Below, in pieces: positions 36,396-48,348 of a stretch of DNA of 64,000 bases (positions within the stretch are counted from its first letter, which is position 1; every line of letters starts with the position of its first letter). The notes below the pieces were generated by a model that was given only the letters and a program-made list of their open reading frames with translations, did not search any database and was not told the origin of the DNA. The DNA lies in the NCBI RefSeq assembly GCF_017603965.1, contig NZ_CP071955.1:868001-932000 (forward strand), in the 5' to 3' direction. A program made the translations under genes and the position numbers. Source of the stretch: Xanthomonas fragariae. GTDB taxonomy: Bacteria > Pseudomonadota > Gammaproteobacteria > Xanthomonadales > Xanthomonadaceae.

Positions 36396-36429
36396 TTCCC
36401 GCTTACCAAGGCAGCCCGGCGCCAAGTCT

Positions 36430-36672
36430 ATGAAAGATAACGTTCATCCCAGCTACAAAGACGTCGTCTTCCACGACGTGACGTCTGATTTCAAGATTCT
36501 GACCCGTTCCACCATGGGCTCGAAAGAGACAGTGAAGTGGGAAGACGGCCAGGAATATCCGCTGATCAAGGTGGAAATTTCCTCTGCATCGCACCCGTTC
36601 TATACCGGCAAGCAGAAGGTGATCGACACAGGTGGGCGTATCGACAAGTTCCAGAAGCGCTACGCGCGCTGA
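36430..36672 (+). CDS. rpmE2: 50S ribosomal protein L31, type B
   Basis: The 80-residue protein begins [19 protein letters not shown] and contains [40 protein letters not shown] and [14 protein letters not shown]. It lacks the CxxC zinc pair of type A L31, so it is the zinc-independent type B form. A sigma-70 promoter lies just upstream, and a strong terminator follows the stop. Confidence 0.95.
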   Translation: MKDNVHPSYKDVVFHDVTSDFKILTRSTMGSKETVKWEDGQEYPLIKVEISSASHPFYTGKQKVIDTGGRIDKFQKRYAR

Positions 36673-36699
36673 ACTTGCAGAACGGGCTGTACCGGCAAC

Positions 36700-36725
36700 G
36701 GCCGCGCATTGCGCGGCCTTTTTTT
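36700..36725 (+). terminator. Rho-independent terminator after rpmE2
   Basis: GGCCGCGC pairs with GCGCGGCC across an ATT loop and is followed by a run of seven T. This is the clearest intrinsic terminator in the window. Confidence 0.85.
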
Positions 36726-36896
36726 GGATGTTACTGAGTCCGTCGTCGCGTTCCTGACGGCTTCGTCTACGACTTCTGTCCAAGCACGGCCAAAATGCTG
36801 CTGTGCGATAATAACGTGATCCGGGCGATGTCCTGGACTTCCATCACGCGCCTGCCCGTTCGGGTGCAGGCGCCTTCCACTGAAGGAGCGTACACA

Positions 36897-38186
36897 GTGT
36901 CCGATCTTGATCAGGTCACGCTCAACGCCGGCGACAAGTCGGTTGTTCTGCCGGTTCTCAAGCCCACGCTTGGCAATGATTGCGTTGATATTTCCAAGCT
37001 GACCAAAGAAACCGGTCTGTTCACCTATGACTCGGGCTTTACTGCCACCGCCAGTTGCAAGTCGGCCATCACCTACATCGATGGCGACAACGGCGTGCTG
37101 TTGTATCGCGGCTACCCGATCGAACAGTTGGCCGAGAAGTCTAGCTTCCTCGAAGTTTCTTATCTGCTGATGAACGGCGAGCTTCCGACGGCGGACGAAT
37201 TCGAGAAGTTCGACCACGAGGTGACGCATCACACGATGATGCATGAATCGCTAAAGAACTTTCTCGGTGGATTCCGCCATGACGCGCATCCGATGGCCAT
37301 GCTGGCCGGTTCGGTCGCGTCGTTGTCGGCGTTCTACCACGATACCCTGGACCTCAACGACCCGGAACAGCGCCGTCAGGCAGCCATCCGTCTGATCGCC
37401 AAAGTGCCGACCCTGGCTGCTGCTGCGTACCGCTATTCGATCGGCTGGCCGATCCGCTACCCGCGCAACAATCTCAACTACGTCGACCGCTTCCTGCACA
37501 TGATGTTCGAAGTGCCGAGCGAGCCGCTGGAGATCAATCCGGTCGTCGCCAAGGCGCTGGATCTGCTGTTCATCCTGCATGCCGATCACGAGCAGAACGC
37601 CTCGACCTCGACCGTGCGTCTGGTTGGTTCGACCGGTGCGAATCCGTACGCCTCGGTTGCTGCGGGTATCACCGCGCTGTGGGGCCCTGCACACGGTGGC
37701 GCCAACGAAGCCGTGCTGAAGATGCTGGAAGAGATCGGCACCGCCGACAACGTCGAATCCGCTGTTGCCAAGGCCAAGGACAAGAACTCCTCGTTCCGTC
37801 TGATGGGCTTTGGTCACCGCGTATACAAGAACTTCGATCCGCGCGCCAAGATCATCCGCGAGATGACCCACAAGGTGCTGGGCGAGCTGGGTGTCAACGA
37901 TCCGTTGCTGGAAGTTGCGCTGAAACTGGAAGAAGCCGCGTTGAAGGACGACTACTTCGTGCAGCGCAAGCTGTACCCGAACGTCGACTTCTACTCGGGT
38001 CTGATCTACAAGGCGCTCAACATTCCGGTGGAAATGTTCACCGTGATGTTTGCCATCGCACGCACCGCCGGTTGGGTGTCGCATTGGCTGGAGCAACAGG
38101 TCGACCCTGAAATGAAGATCGGCCGTCCGCGCCAGATCTACACCGGCTATGACAAGCGAGATTACAAGCACGCCGGCCAGCGCTAA
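36897..38186 (+). CDS. gltA: Citrate synthase
   Basis: First enzyme of the TCA cycle, condensing acetyl-CoA and oxaloacetate. The 429-residue type I bacterial enzyme shows [40 protein letters not shown], the catalytic His region [30 protein letters not shown] sequence ([20 protein letters not shown]), [15 protein letters not shown] and [16 protein letters not shown]. The GTG at 36897 is chosen because GAAGGAG lies at about 36882-36888 and upstream codons are unrelated. It is monocistronic, ended by a hairpin terminator. Confidence 0.95.
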   Translation: MSDLDQVTLNAGDKSVVLPVLKPTLGNDCVDISKLTKETGLFTYDSGFTATASCKSAITYIDGDNGVLLYRGYPIEQLAEKSSFLEVSYLLMNGELPTADEFEKFDHEVTHHTMMHESLKNFLGGFRHDAHPMAMLAGSVASLSAFYHDTLDLNDPEQRRQAAIRLIAKVPTLAAAAYRYSIGWPIRYPRNNLNYVDRFLHMMFEVPSEPLEINPVVAKALDLLFILHADHEQNASTSTVRLVGSTGANPYASVAAGITALWGPAHGGANEAVLKMLEEIGTADNVESAVAKAKDKNSSFRLMGFGHRVYKNFDPRAKIIREMTHKVLGELGVNDPLLEVALKLEEAALKDDYFVQRKLYPNVDFYSGLIYKALNIPVEMFTVMFAIARTAGWVSHWLEQQVDPEMKIGRPRQIYTGYDKRDYKHAGQR

Positions 38187-38213
38187 GCGCTTGTGTGGTT
38201 ATCTGTTTGAACG

Positions 38214-38237
38214 AACGCCCCGCATTGCGGGGCGTTT
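38214..38237 (+). terminator. Terminator after gltA
   Basis: AACGCCCCGC pairs with GCGGGGCGTT across an ATT loop, followed by TTGCTGTT. It lies about 28 bp after the gltA stop, also pointing towards the convergent gene at 38270. Confidence 0.7.
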
Positions 38238-38269
38238 GCTGTTGGGTGGAACTCAGACGCGGCTGTGCA

Positions 38270-38920
38270 TCAGCGCAACTGTTGTAGGGCGTCGTCGCCG
38301 TCATCTTCGGCCAATAACTGACGTACCTGTGCGGCCGATGCGCGGGTCATCGGCTTTTCGTCGAGCTGCGATAGCGGGGCCTGACGCAGCGCGTCGTAAG
38401 GCAGCACGGTCAGGTCGAAGGTGAGTTCCTCGGCGTCGAACAGCCACACCGGGAAATCACCGTTGCGCTCGCGATCCAGGCGCAATCGGCGCATGCGCGA
38501 TTCGGCCGGAATGCGATGCTCTTCCAGGAAGCGTTGCACTGCGTCGGCATCGTCGCTATGCAACTGCAACTGCACCGGCGCATTGGCGTCGGCGGTGCCG
38601 TCGAGCACCGTGCCGGTGAGTCGCGGCTGGAACGGGCTGAGAAATTCCAGTGCCCACAACGCAGCCTCGCGGCGTTGGCGCAGACGCACGCCATGTGCAG
38701 GCCCTGCAAACAGGCGCTGATATTCGCGCAACGCGTCTTCAATCTCGCGATTGCGCGGCAGCGATGCGTCGTCGTGGATGCCAAGCCGGCTGGCGGCCTT
38801 GAGCTTGGCGTGATGAAAATCGCGGATGCCACCTTCGGCCATCAAGCGTGCGGCTTCGTGCGCCAACCGATGGCGACGTTCCCGGGTGTGTGTCTCGGCG
38901 TGCTCGCGTGCGTGATGCAT
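38270..38920 (-). CDS. Conserved hypothetical protein, nucleotidyltransferase-like
   Basis: The 216-residue protein has an N-terminal helical, basic segment (HAREHAETHTRERRHRLAHE; AARLMAEGGIRDFHHAKLKA) and a mixed alpha/beta core (GVRLRQRREAALWALEFLSP, RLTGTVLDGTADANAPVQLQ, RFLEEHRIPAESRMRRL). It ends with an acidic tail, LLAEDDGDDALQQLR. The core resembles small nucleotidyltransferase-type proteins, but no GS-DxD catalytic pattern is clear, so no function is assigned. It lies downstream of mrcA with two perfect hairpins between them and converges on gltA. Confidence 0.6.
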   Translation of the reverse strand: MHHAREHAETHTRERRHRLAHEAARLMAEGGIRDFHHAKLKAASRLGIHDDASLPRNREIEDALREYQRLFAGPAHGVRLRQRREAALWALEFLSPFQPRLTGTVLDGTADANAPVQLQLHSDDADAVQRFLEEHRIPAESRMRRLRLDRERNGDFPVWLFDAEELTFDLTVLPYDALRQAPLSQLDEKPMTRASAAQVRQLLAEDDGDDALQQLR

Positions 38921-38962
38921 GACCGGGCTCCCCTCATGAACCTAGATTCGACTCTACAACAG

Positions 38963-38994
38963 CGGCATGAAGAGTCGGCGAACGCTTCATGCCG
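38963..38994. repeat. Perfect inverted repeat, hairpin A
   Basis: CGGCATGAAG and CTTCATGCCG, ten perfect pairs around a 12-nt loop, in the 194-bp gap between mrcA and the downstream hypothetical gene. No U-run follows on either strand. Confidence 0.6.
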
Positions 38995-39004
38995 TTTCTG
39001 AAGG

Positions 39005-39028
39005 GGCAATCACCCAATGGTGATTGCC
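39005..39028. repeat. Perfect inverted repeat, hairpin B
   Basis: GGCAATCACC and GGTGATTGCC, ten perfect pairs around CAAT, ten bases from hairpin A. It may serve as an mRNA-stabilising or Rho-dependent 3' structure for mrcA. No U-run follows. Confidence 0.6.
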
Positions 39029-39114
39029 AGGTGCTCTCTGCTGCGAGTGTACATGCCGGTACCGCTAAACCGATCGTATCCCCAGATGGGCGACGCCGTC
39101 TCCAATCCCAGCAC

Positions 39115-41541
39115 TTAAAAGATATCGAAGGCCTTCTCGTCCTGCTGTTCCTGCAGACCGTAATCGTAGTCCTGCAGGCGATCCAGATCTTCGTTCTTCA
39201 CCCATTCGACTGCGCCATTGATGGTGGCCTGGGTCATACCTTCAGGCGGGTCGTTGGCTGCGATCGGCATGTCTTTCAACGCCACGCGCATGTAGTCGAT
39301 CCAGATCGGCAACGCCGCCTTGCCACCGTACTCGCGATAACCGAGCGAGCGGAAATCATCGCGACCCACCCACACCGTGGTGGCGTAGGGTCCACCGAAG
39401 CCGGAGAACCAGGCGTCGCGGTGATCGTTGGTCGAACCGGTCTTGCCGCCGACGTCCTCACGCCCCAGCACCTTGGCTGCGGTGCCTGTGCCACGCTGGA
39501 CGACATCGCGCATCATCGACACCAGCTGATACGCAGTGCGCGCATCGATGGCGCGCGGTGCGATCCTGGTTTCGGCAATGGCGGCCGGCGCGGTTTGTAC
39601 AGGCGCTGGTGCTGCATCGGCTGCGGGTGCTGGCAGTGCGGCAGGTGCCTGAGCGCCGAAGTTGAAGCCGTCCACGACCTGGCTCACCGGTGCGGCGGTG
39701 CCGCCTTGCAACGCGCAGGTGCGGCAGGCCACGGCCGGCACTTCCTTGAAGATGACGTTGCCGTCGCGGTCTTTGACCTCATCGACGATCCAGGTCTCCA
39801 CTCGCGAGCCGCCGTTGGCAAACACTGCATAGCCCCGCGCAACAGATAGTGGCGTCAGCGACGCGGTGCCCAGCGACATCGACAGATTGGGCGGCAATTC
39901 TGCTTCCTGGAAACCGAACTGGCTGATGTATTTACGTGCGAAATCGACGCTGATCGCGTCCAACAAGCGCACCGACACCAAGTTGCGCGATTGCACCAGG
40001 GCTTCGCGCAAGCGCATCGGGCCACGGAAACCGCCGCCGTCGTTCTGCGGCGACCAGGTCTTGCCGCGACGATCGCGGAATACCACTGGCGCATCCAGCA
40101 CGATCGAAGCGGGATTGAAGCCCTTCTCGAATGCGGCCGCATATACGAACGGTTTGAAGCTCGACCCCGGCTGACGCCGTGCCTGGGTGGCGCGATTAAA
40201 CTTGTTGCCGGCAAAACTGAAACCGCCGATCAAAGCCCGCATGGCCCCGCTATTGGCGTCCAGCGACACCAGCGCGGCCTGGCCGAGCGGCAACTGGTCG
40301 ATGATCCACTCGCCGTCCTTTTCGCCGGCACGGATGCGGGTCAGGTCACCGCGGGTCAGTAGCTTGGCCGGCGTTTTGTTGGTCCAGTGGCTGGCAGTTG
40401 CCGGCAAGGTCAGTTCGGTTTTGTCGCTCTGCACCACGGTGACGCCGCCATCGGCATTGGTGTGCGCCACGATCACCGCGCGCAGGCCGCCCTGGGTGAA
40501 TACGCCCGACAAATGCTTGGCCAATGCCGGCGCGTCGGCATTGGCGGCCACGTCAAAGTGCTGCTCCACGCCGTGCCAGCCATGCCGGTGGTCGTACAGG
40601 CGCAGGCCTTCGGCAACCGCCGCGTCGGCACCGCTCTGCAGCGCGGCGTCGATGGTGGTGGTGACATGGTAGCCCTTGTTGAGCACATCGCCGCCGTACT
40701 TGGCGATCATCTCCTGACGCACCAGCTCGGCCACGTACGGTGCATACACCTCGACCGGCGGCTCGTGCGGCTTGGCATGCATCGGCACCGCCTTGGCAGC
40801 ATCTGCTTCGGCTTGACTGACGAAGCCCAGATCGGCCATGCGTTGCAGCACGTAATAGTCGCGACGTTCCTGCGCACGCTCTGGGTTGCTGATCGGATTG
40901 CCGCTGGACGGGAATTTGGGAATGCCGGCAAGCGAGGCCATCTCGTCCAGGCTCAACTCACTCATTTTCTTGCCGTAGTAGTACTCGGCGGCAGCGCCCA
41001 CGCCGTAGGCACGGTTACCGAAGAAGCTCTTGTTGAGATACAGCTCGAAGATCTCGTCCTTGCTCAGTTCACTCTCGATCTTGCGCGCCAACAGGATCTC
41101 GGCGAGCTTGCGCGTGTAGCTGTACTCGGAACTCAGGAAGAACTGGCGCGCCACCTGCTGGGTGATGGTCGAACCACCCGGCACGCGCTTGGCGTCGGTG
41201 CTGGCCAGCAGCCAGACCGCGCGGGCAATGCCCTTGTAGTCCACGCCCCCGTGCTCGTAGAAGCGCGCGTCCTCGGTCGCCAGGAAGGCCTGCTTGAGTC
41301 GCAGTGGCACGTTCTTCATCTGGATGGGGTAGCGCCGGGTCTCGCCATAGACGGCCATCAGGCGACCGTCGCTGGAATAGACGTACATCGGCTCTTGCAG
41401 CTCGACCTGCTTGAGCGACTGCACGTCCGGCAACTTCGAGGAAATGGCGTAATACAGGCCACCGGCAGCAATAGCGCCAAGCAGTGAGAGCACTACGATC
41501 ATGGCCAGGATCCAGCCCAGCCAACGGCGAATACGCGGCAT
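39115..41541 (-). CDS. mrcA: Penicillin-binding protein 1A
   Basis: Bifunctional class A PBP of 808 residues that polymerises glycan and crosslinks peptides in the periplasm. An N-terminal membrane anchor ([20 protein letters not shown]) is followed by the glycosyltransferase domain ([60 protein letters not shown]). An OB-like insert precedes the transpeptidase with [17 protein letters not shown] (SxxK), SRN ([11 protein letters not shown]) and [12 protein letters not shown] (KTG). The start is the ATG at [10 protein letters not shown]. It is divergent from pilM, the conserved arrangement in pseudomonads and xanthomonads. Confidence 0.95.
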   Translation of the reverse strand: MPRIRRWLGWILAMIVVLSLLGAIAAGGLYYAISSKLPDVQSLKQVELQEPMYVYSSDGRLMAVYGETRRYPIQMKNVPLRLKQAFLATEDARFYEHGGVDYKGIARAVWLLASTDAKRVPGGSTITQQVARQFFLSSEYSYTRKLAEILLARKIESELSKDEIFELYLNKSFFGNRAYGVGAAAEYYYGKKMSELSLDEMASLAGIPKFPSSGNPISNPERAQERRDYYVLQRMADLGFVSQAEADAAKAVPMHAKPHEPPVEVYAPYVAELVRQEMIAKYGGDVLNKGYHVTTTIDAALQSGADAAVAEGLRLYDHRHGWHGVEQHFDVAANADAPALAKHLSGVFTQGGLRAVIVAHTNADGGVTVVQSDKTELTLPATASHWTNKTPAKLLTRGDLTRIRAGEKDGEWIIDQLPLGQAALVSLDANSGAMRALIGGFSFAGNKFNRATQARRQPGSSFKPFVYAAAFEKGFNPASIVLDAPVVFRDRRGKTWSPQNDGGGFRGPMRLREALVQSRNLVSVRLLDAISVDFARKYISQFGFQEAELPPNLSMSLGTASLTPLSVARGYAVFANGGSRVETWIVDEVKDRDGNVIFKEVPAVACRTCALQGGTAAPVSQVVDGFNFGAQAPAALPAPAADAAPAPVQTAPAAIAETRIAPRAIDARTAYQLVSMMRDVVQRGTGTAAKVLGREDVGGKTGSTNDHRDAWFSGFGGPYATTVWVGRDDFRSLGYREYGGKAALPIWIDYMRVALKDMPIAANDPPEGMTQATINGAVEWVKNEDLDRLQDYDYGLQEQQDEKAFDIF

Positions 41542-41678
41542 GTAAGAGAGATTCCAATTGCAGATTTCTTGATCACAGAGTATAGATGACGTTGAGTTCG
41601 GCTGGGGCCGAACTCTGGGGATCGCAGCAGACAACACTGGGGGCATGGCGCGGGGCGATTGCCTGGCGTGTGCGGGAC

Positions 41679-42813
<1,135 letters not shown>

Positions 42814-42814
<1 letters not shown>

Positions 42815-43557
42815 TGGCAAGAATCAATCTATTGCCCTGGCGCGCCGAGCGCCGGAAGGCGCGCGAGCGCGAGTTTTACTCGATGCTGGGCTTTGCCGCG
42901 CTCGGCGGCGTTCTGCTGTCTGGGCTGATTTGGTTCTACTACGACGTGCAGATCAGTGGCCAGACCGAGCGCAATGCGTTCCTGATCACCGAGATCGACA
43001 AGGTCAAGGCGCAGAACGAAAAGATCAAGGAACTCGATAAGAAGAAGGACCGCCTGCTTGCCCGTAAGAAGGTGATCGAGGAACTGCAGGCTAATCGGTC
43101 GCAGATGGTGCATCTGTTCGATTCGCTGGTGCGCACCATTCCCGATGGCGTGGTGCTGACCAATATCAAGCAGGACGGCGACATCCTGACCCTGGAAGGG
43201 CGCTCGCAGTCCAATGCCCGCGTCAGTGCGTACATGCGTAATCTGGAAGGCTCGGGTTGGATGACCAATCCGGATTTGTCGATCATCGAGGCCAAGAGCC
43301 AGGACAAGGCCGGGCAACCCGCTGCATCGTCGATGGACACCAAGGCGCTGCCGTATGTGTTTACGCTCAAGGTCAAGTTGGCCAATCCGAACGAGGCGGA
43401 CAAGAACGGCGCTACGCCAGCAGCGGTCGATGCGCAAGCGCCGGCTGGAAAACCGGCCGGTGCGACATCTGCAGCGCCCGCGCCTGCCACGCCGCCTATA
43501 CCTATGCAGGCGGCGCCGGCGCCGGTGAATCGACCGCAGGAGGGGGCGGCATCATGA
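42814..43557 (+). CDS. pilN: Type IV pilus inner-membrane protein PilN
   Basis: Bitopic protein of 247 residues in the alignment subcomplex. The conserved cytoplasmic N-terminus MARINLLPWRAERRKARERE binds PilM. A single membrane helix (MLGFAALGGVLLSGLIWFYY) and a coiled coil (NEKIKELDKKKDRLLARKKV) follow, then the periplasmic ferredoxin-like domain. The last ~50 residues are rich in Ala and Pro (AAPAPATPPIPMQAAPAPVN), longer than in many homologues. It overlaps pilM by one base and pilO by four. Confidence 0.95.
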
Positions 43558-44219
43558 GTAAGAAATCATTCAAGCTCAGCGATCTGGATTTCAACAACAT
43601 CGGCGGTTGGCCGCAGCAAGCACGTATCGTGTTCTGCGTGGTTGTCGGCCTTTTCATCCTGGTTTTGGCCTGGTTCCTGCTGATCAGCAGCAAGCGCGAT
43701 GCGTTGGAAGGACTGGAAGCCACCGAAACGCAATTGCGCAGCGAGTTCGAGACCCAGCAGGGCCGCGCTGTGAATCTGGAGCCACTCAAGCAGCAGCTCG
43801 CGCAGATGGAACAGGTGCTGCAGCAGATGCTGCGTCAGCTTCCCAGCAAGACGGAAATGCCGGATCTGATCATTGACATCTCGCAGACCGCGCTGTCCAG
43901 TGGCTTGTCCAACGAGTTATTCCAGCCGGGTCCGGAATCGCCCAAGGAGTTCTATGCCGAGAAGCCGATTGCGCTACGCATGGTGGGTGGTTACCACCAG
44001 TTTGGTGCCTTTGTCGGCGGCGTGGCTTCCCTGCCGCGCGTGGTGATCCTGACCATGCACGACATTAACCTCAAGCCGAAGGAACCCAAGGCCGGCATCA
44101 CGCCGCGCGGGGCGCTGGAACTGTCCGGTACGGTCAAGACCTATCGTTATCTGGACGACGAGGAAATGGCCGAGCAGGAGAAGGCCACGGCCGACGCTGC
44201 CAAGAAGGGCGGCCAATGA
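43554..44219 (+). CDS. pilO: Type IV pilus inner-membrane protein PilO
   Basis: The 221-residue partner of PilN in the pilus alignment complex. One membrane helix (RIVFCVVVGLFILVLAWFLL) is followed by a coiled coil (LEATETQLRSEFETQQGRAV; LKQQLAQMEQVLQQMLRQLP) and a ferredoxin-like domain with MVGGYHQFGAFVGGVASLPR. Its ATG overlaps the pilN stop (ATGA), and its TGA overlaps the pilP start. Confidence 0.95.
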   Translation: MSKKSFKLSDLDFNNIGGWPQQARIVFCVVVGLFILVLAWFLLISSKRDALEGLEATETQLRSEFETQQGRAVNLEPLKQQLAQMEQVLQQMLRQLPSKTEMPDLIIDISQTALSSGLSNELFQPGPESPKEFYAEKPIALRMVGGYHQFGAFVGGVASLPRVVILTMHDINLKPKEPKAGITPRGALELSGTVKTYRYLDDEEMAEQEKATADAAKKGGQ

Positions 44220-44749
44220 CCATGAGACTGCTCAAAATCCTGTCTTGCTTGGCGTTAATCGCTGTACTGCCGGCGTGCAGCCGCGGCGTCACCAGCACGC
44301 CTGGCGATGCGCCGAACCTGGAAGCGTGGGTGGCCGAAGTGCGTGCGCGTCCTGCGCCGCCGCTGGAGCCGCTGCCGGTGATGCAGCAGTTCGAAACCTT
44401 CGAATATGCGGCGCAGGTGATGCGGGACCCGTTCAGCGATGCCTGGGTCGGCGCCGAAGGTGGCAATGGTACGCGTCCGGATCCGAACCGGCGCAAGGAA
44501 CCGTTGGAAGCTTTCCCGCTCGACGCCCTCGACATGGTGGGGACCATTGGAGGCGGGTCGGGCCTGATCGCTCTGGTGATGGCGCCCGACAAGGTGACCT
44601 ACCGGGTGCGGCCGGGTGTGTATTTGGGACAGAGCGATGGCCGGGTCACCGGGGTCTACGAAGACCGCATCGAGCTGATTGAACTTGTGCCGGACGGTGC
44701 GGGTGGATGGCTTGAACGGCCGGCCGCACTCGCATTAGATGATCAATAA
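44216..44749 (+). CDS. pilP: Type IV pilus lipoprotein PilP
   Basis: Lipoprotein of 177 residues that links the PilN-PilO complex to the secretin PilQ. The signal peptide ends in LALIAVLPACSRG with the lipobox Cys at about 21. Further on are EYAAQVMRDPFSDAW, RRKEPLEAFPLDALDMVGTI, GLIALVMAPDKVTYRVRPGV and GQSDGRVTGVYEDRIELIEL, the PilP homology-region core. Start at 44216 (ATGA overlap) or at the ATG two codons later. Confidence 0.94.
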   Translation: MTMRLLKILSCLALIAVLPACSRGVTSTPGDAPNLEAWVAEVRARPAPPLEPLPVMQQFETFEYAAQVMRDPFSDAWVGAEGGNGTRPDPNRRKEPLEAFPLDALDMVGTIGGGSGLIALVMAPDKVTYRVRPGVYLGQSDGRVTGVYEDRIELIELVPDGAGGWLERPAALALDDQ

Positions 44750-44768
44750 AGTGATAGGGGATAGCACG

Positions 44769-46661
44769 ATGACGTTTTCCAATGCCCAGCGGCTGCGTCC
44801 GGTGCGACGCCACGCGATAGTCCAGGCCTGCACGTTGGGGTTCGCGTTGGTACTGGCGAGCGGCAGCACATTCGCGGCGGCGGCGCTGAATCAGCCGGCG
44901 CAGGATCCGGCCAAGGTCGCTCCTGCGAGATTGGCGGTGTCCAAGATCGATTTCAAACGCGGTGAAGACGGCGCAGGCCGTCTGATCCTGCAGTTCGACG
45001 GCCAGGGCGCCAGCCTGGACCTGCGTACGCAGGGCGATAACGTGCTGGTCGACATCAGCAACGCCCGGTTGCCTGCCGAACTGCAGCGCCCGCTCAACGT
45101 CACCGACTTCGCAACGCCGGTGCAGCGTGTCGAGGTCAAGCCGTCTGGTTCTGGCTCGCAGCTGGTGCTGTCGACCAAGGGAGCATTCGACTCGCTGGCC
45201 TACCAGACCGGCAACGAATACGTGGTCGAAATCACTCCGCGTAAGGGCCAGCCGGCAGTCGGCGGCGTAAGCGCCGCGGCGGTCACCCAGGCCGCAGCGC
45301 AAATTGCTGCGCGCGGCTACAGCGGCCGCCCGGTGACGTTCAACTTCCAGGACGTGCCAGTGCGCACCGTGCTGCAGCTGATCGCTGAAGAGTCGAACCT
45401 CAATATCGTGGCGTCGGACACTGTGCAGGGCAATGTCACCCTGCGCCTGATGAACGTGCCGTGGGACCAGGCGCTGGACATCGTGCTGCGCGCCAAGGGT
45501 CTGGACAAGCGCCGCGATGGCGGCGTGGTGTGGGTCGCACCGCAGCCGGAGCTGGCCAAGTTCGAGCAGGACAAGGAAGACGCTCGCATCGCGATCGAAA
45601 ATCGCGAGGATTTGATCACCGATTATGTGCAGATCAATTACCACAGCGCGTCGTTGATTTTTAAGGCACTGACAGAAGCCAAGGGAATTGGCGGCGGCGG
45701 TGGCCAGGGCGGCCAAGGCGGCGGCGCGGGGCAGCAGGACAATGGGTTTTTATCGCCCCGCGGTCGCCTGGTTCCCGACGAACGTACCAATACATTGATG
45801 ATCAGCGATATTCCGAAGAAGGTCGCGCAGATGCGGGAATTGATCTCGCATATCGATCGTCCGGTAGATCAGGTTTTGATAGAAAGCCGTATTGTTATCG
45901 CGACAGATACATTTGCGCGTGATCTGGGCGCGCGTTTTGGTGTTACAGGGGCAACTGGGCGCGGAATCCTCAGCGGCTCGCTGGAGAGCAACATCAACTA
46001 TTTGAACAGCTCTGCGCACTTGTTCCCTTCAGGACTCAATGTAAGTCTCGGTGCAGCCGGAGGATTCACCAGCAGCACGCCTGGCAGCCTCGCCTACACC
46101 TTGCTAGGGTCGAATTTCAATCTGGATATCGAGCTGTCCGCGATGCAGCAAGAGGGTCGAGGCGAGGTTGTTTCCAATCCGCGCATCGTAACCGCCAATC
46201 AGCGCGAAGGCGTTATCAAGCAGGGGCGCGAAATCGGCTACGTGACCATCAGCGGCAGTGGTGCTGGCGGTGGCGGTTCGCAGGCCAATGTGCAGTTCAA
46301 AGAAGTTCTGCTTGAACTCAAGGTGACGCCAACCATTACCAACGACAATCGCGTTTTTCTTAACATGAATGTCAAGAAGGATGAAATTGCACGGCTCATC
46401 GATTTGCCGCTGTATGGCACCGTGCCGGAGATTAATCGTCGGGAGATCAATACCGCCGTCCTGGTGGGGGATGGTGAGACTGTTGTGATCGGCGGCGTCT
46501 ACGAATTTACCGATCGCGAAAGCATTTCCAAGGTGCCCTTTCTGGGCGACATTCCGTTCCTTGGCAATTTGTTCAAGAAGCGTGGTCGGAGCAAAGAGAA
46601 GGCTGAGTTGCTGGTGTTCGTGACGCCGAAGGTGCTGCGTGTGGCTAGCGCCACGCGCTAA
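44769..46661 (+). CDS. pilQ: Type IV pilus secretin PilQ
   Basis: Outer-membrane secretin of about 630 residues through which the pilus passes. A signal peptide (ACTLGFALVLASGSTFAAAA) is followed by an AMIN domain (ISKIDFKRGEDGAGRLILQF), STN (VTFNFQDVPVRTVLQLIAEE), N-domains with a glycine-rich linker (GGGGGQGGQGGGAGQQD) and the secretin gate domain (EIELSAMQQEGRGEVVSNPR-like, GYVTISGSG, VGDGETVVIGGVYEFTDRES). It ends in FVTPKVLRVASATR. The ATG at 44769 has AGGGGA nine bases upstream. Last gene of pilMNOPQ; the IS mosaic begins about 20 bp after its stop. Confidence 0.95.
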   Translation: MTFSNAQRLRPVRRHAIVQACTLGFALVLASGSTFAAAALNQPAQDPAKVAPARLAVSKIDFKRGEDGAGRLILQFDGQGASLDLRTQGDNVLVDISNARLPAELQRPLNVTDFATPVQRVEVKPSGSGSQLVLSTKGAFDSLAYQTGNEYVVEITPRKGQPAVGGVSAAAVTQAAAQIAARGYSGRPVTFNFQDVPVRTVLQLIAEESNLNIVASDTVQGNVTLRLMNVPWDQALDIVLRAKGLDKRRDGGVVWVAPQPELAKFEQDKEDARIAIENREDLITDYVQINYHSASLIFKALTEAKGIGGGGGQGGQGGGAGQQDNGFLSPRGRLVPDERTNTLMISDIPKKVAQMRELISHIDRPVDQVLIESRIVIATDTFARDLGARFGVTGATGRGILSGSLESNINYLNSSAHLFPSGLNVSLGAAGGFTSSTPGSLAYTLLGSNFNLDIELSAMQQEGRGEVVSNPRIVTANQREGVIKQGREIGYVTISGSGAGGGGSQANVQFKEVLLELKVTPTITNDNRVFLNMNVKKDEIARLIDLPLYGTVPEINRREINTAVLVGDGETVVIGGVYEFTDRESISKVPFLGDIPFLGNLFKKRGRSKEKAELLVFVTPKVLRVASATR

Positions 46662-46689
46662 TACGCTCCCATGCATTAAAAGAAAAAGG

Positions 46690-47400
46690 CCGCAGACAGC
46701 ATAATGCTGTTCACTTAAGCGGAGCAGCCTTTCGATCTACCGGATAGCGGGTCTTCGAGATCTTCACCGTCCTTGGCCGCGTAGGCCTTGGACGGTGATC
46801 GAGGAACAGGCTCGCGATGCCTGAGCGAAGCTGGGATAGGCGTCTTCCTGTGGCGGAAGCCGGATTGGCCGCGGCCATCACGATGAGTTGCACTGCGATG
46901 TACTGGCAGACCGGTGTGAATCGGATGTCCGCAGGCGTTGTGCCAAACGCCACAGCTGCCTGACCGGCTTCACGTCCAATGATGTTGTAGGCCAGCAGCA
47001 ACCCCCAGACCTCCTGGTACACCAAGTCGATCTTCTTGCTGCGTAAGGTCGTTGCGTTGTGCTGCATCGAGCTTTTGATGTCGCGCAAACCCAGTTCGAT
47101 TTCCCATCGCTGCTGGTAAAGCGTTGCGACAGACTTGGCGCTGTAAGTGGTGGCAGGCAGCGAGGTCAGTACCGACTTTCTCTTCCCCTGATGCAGATAG
47201 CTCACTTCACGCACGTCCCAGTGCGTGGGAAGCGCTGGATTGCGTTTTCTGGCCTGTGGCGAGACACGCATGCGCAGTAACCGATCATCAGTGCCATAAC
47301 GCGTGATTTCCTCAGCCACCAAGCCCTTGCGTGCTGGTGTCAGCCAGTGGCGTGCAGTGCCAGTATTGGCGAGCGAAAGCAACAGATCAGCGCTCCAGAA
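46690..47400 (-). pseudogene. IS4-family transposase, C-terminal relic 1
   Basis: The minus-strand frame starts inside the catalytic domain (FWSADLLLSLANTGTARHWL) and carries the YREK-type signature (VATLYQQRWEIELGLRDIKS; SMQHNATTLRSKKIDLVYQE) to a natural end, RYPVDRKAAPLK. The N-terminal half is missing at a junction with a second IS4-type relic at about 47400. The left end follows pilQ at about 46680. It cannot transpose by itself. Confidence 0.75.
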
Positions 47401-48348
47401 CTAAGGTATCCCCACGTTTTACACCGTAAGCATCATCTGCTCGCGCACTGCCGCAGGCAGTGCGCGCAAGCGCTCTATCCACCGTGAGACAGGCTCCATC
47501 GGCCAGTGCCTGATTAAGGCTTCTCGACCGATGCGTCGCGTGGAGTAAAGCTTGCGTGTTCTGTTGCGTGGAGACAGCCACTGGGCGATACCGGTAGCTT
47601 CGCATCCCAGCCCTGCCAACCAGCTGGCGAATGCAGCCAACGTATTGATCAACAGCAGGATCTGTAGTCGCTCGCCGCGTCGGGGCAAACTGTCTTCCAG
47701 CGCCTGGCCGTAGCGATGTGATTTCAGATCGCGAAATGCCAGTTCGATCTGCATCCGTCGTGCGTACACATTCACCAACTGCTTAGCGCTGGGTGCCTGC
47801 AGCTGCGGGGATGCAACGATCAACCAGGGCTCGCGCCCACGCGCCGCGGCCTTCAGACTCGATGACGCACGCGAGGCTTTGGCGGGTGAGCGGCGATTGC
47901 ACTGTTTGCGCCCTTGCCGTGTCTTGGCGTAAACCACTAACCGGCAATCGAGTGGATCGCTGCGATTGGCCTGCATCGGCGGTAACTCGCAGGCACGATT
48001 GGACGCCAAAACGTGCAGTTTCCGGCTGTCGCTCCATTGCTCTGCCTCATCCGGCACGTTCTGCGGCTTGACTTGCGGGCGTCCGCGCAGTCGCCCAACT
48101 CAACACCAGCCCATGGCCGATACGGCGCGGAACCACGGTGTCCGGAAGCCGGCGTCAGTGACCAGGATCGGGCGAACATCGTCCGGAACCAGTGCCCTCA
48201 GTTGTTGCAAGAAGCGTTTTTCTGCACCAGGCGATCCCTGCTGCTTTCCTGGCACCACCATGTCCAGCAAGGTGAGCGTGCGGCCGCCCACCGGCACCGC
48301 TGCGCGCAGCAGACACCACGATTTGTCTGGCTTCAAATCGCTCCAGTC
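47401..48348 (-). pseudogene. IS4-family transposase, relic 2, with in-frame stop
   Basis: A different IS4-type transposase on the minus strand, missing its N-terminus. It reads KPDKSWCLLRAAVPVGGRTL, LLDMVVPGKQQGSPGAEKRF and PILVTDAGFRTPWFRAVSAM. An in-frame TGA at 48102-48100 replaces a codon in GWC-x-VGRLRGRPQ. It continues with VNVYARRMQIELAFRDLKSH and ends in AVREQMMLTV. The right boundary at about 48348 is a fusion to an IS1478 fragment. The stop and the truncation make it inactive. Confidence 0.75.
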
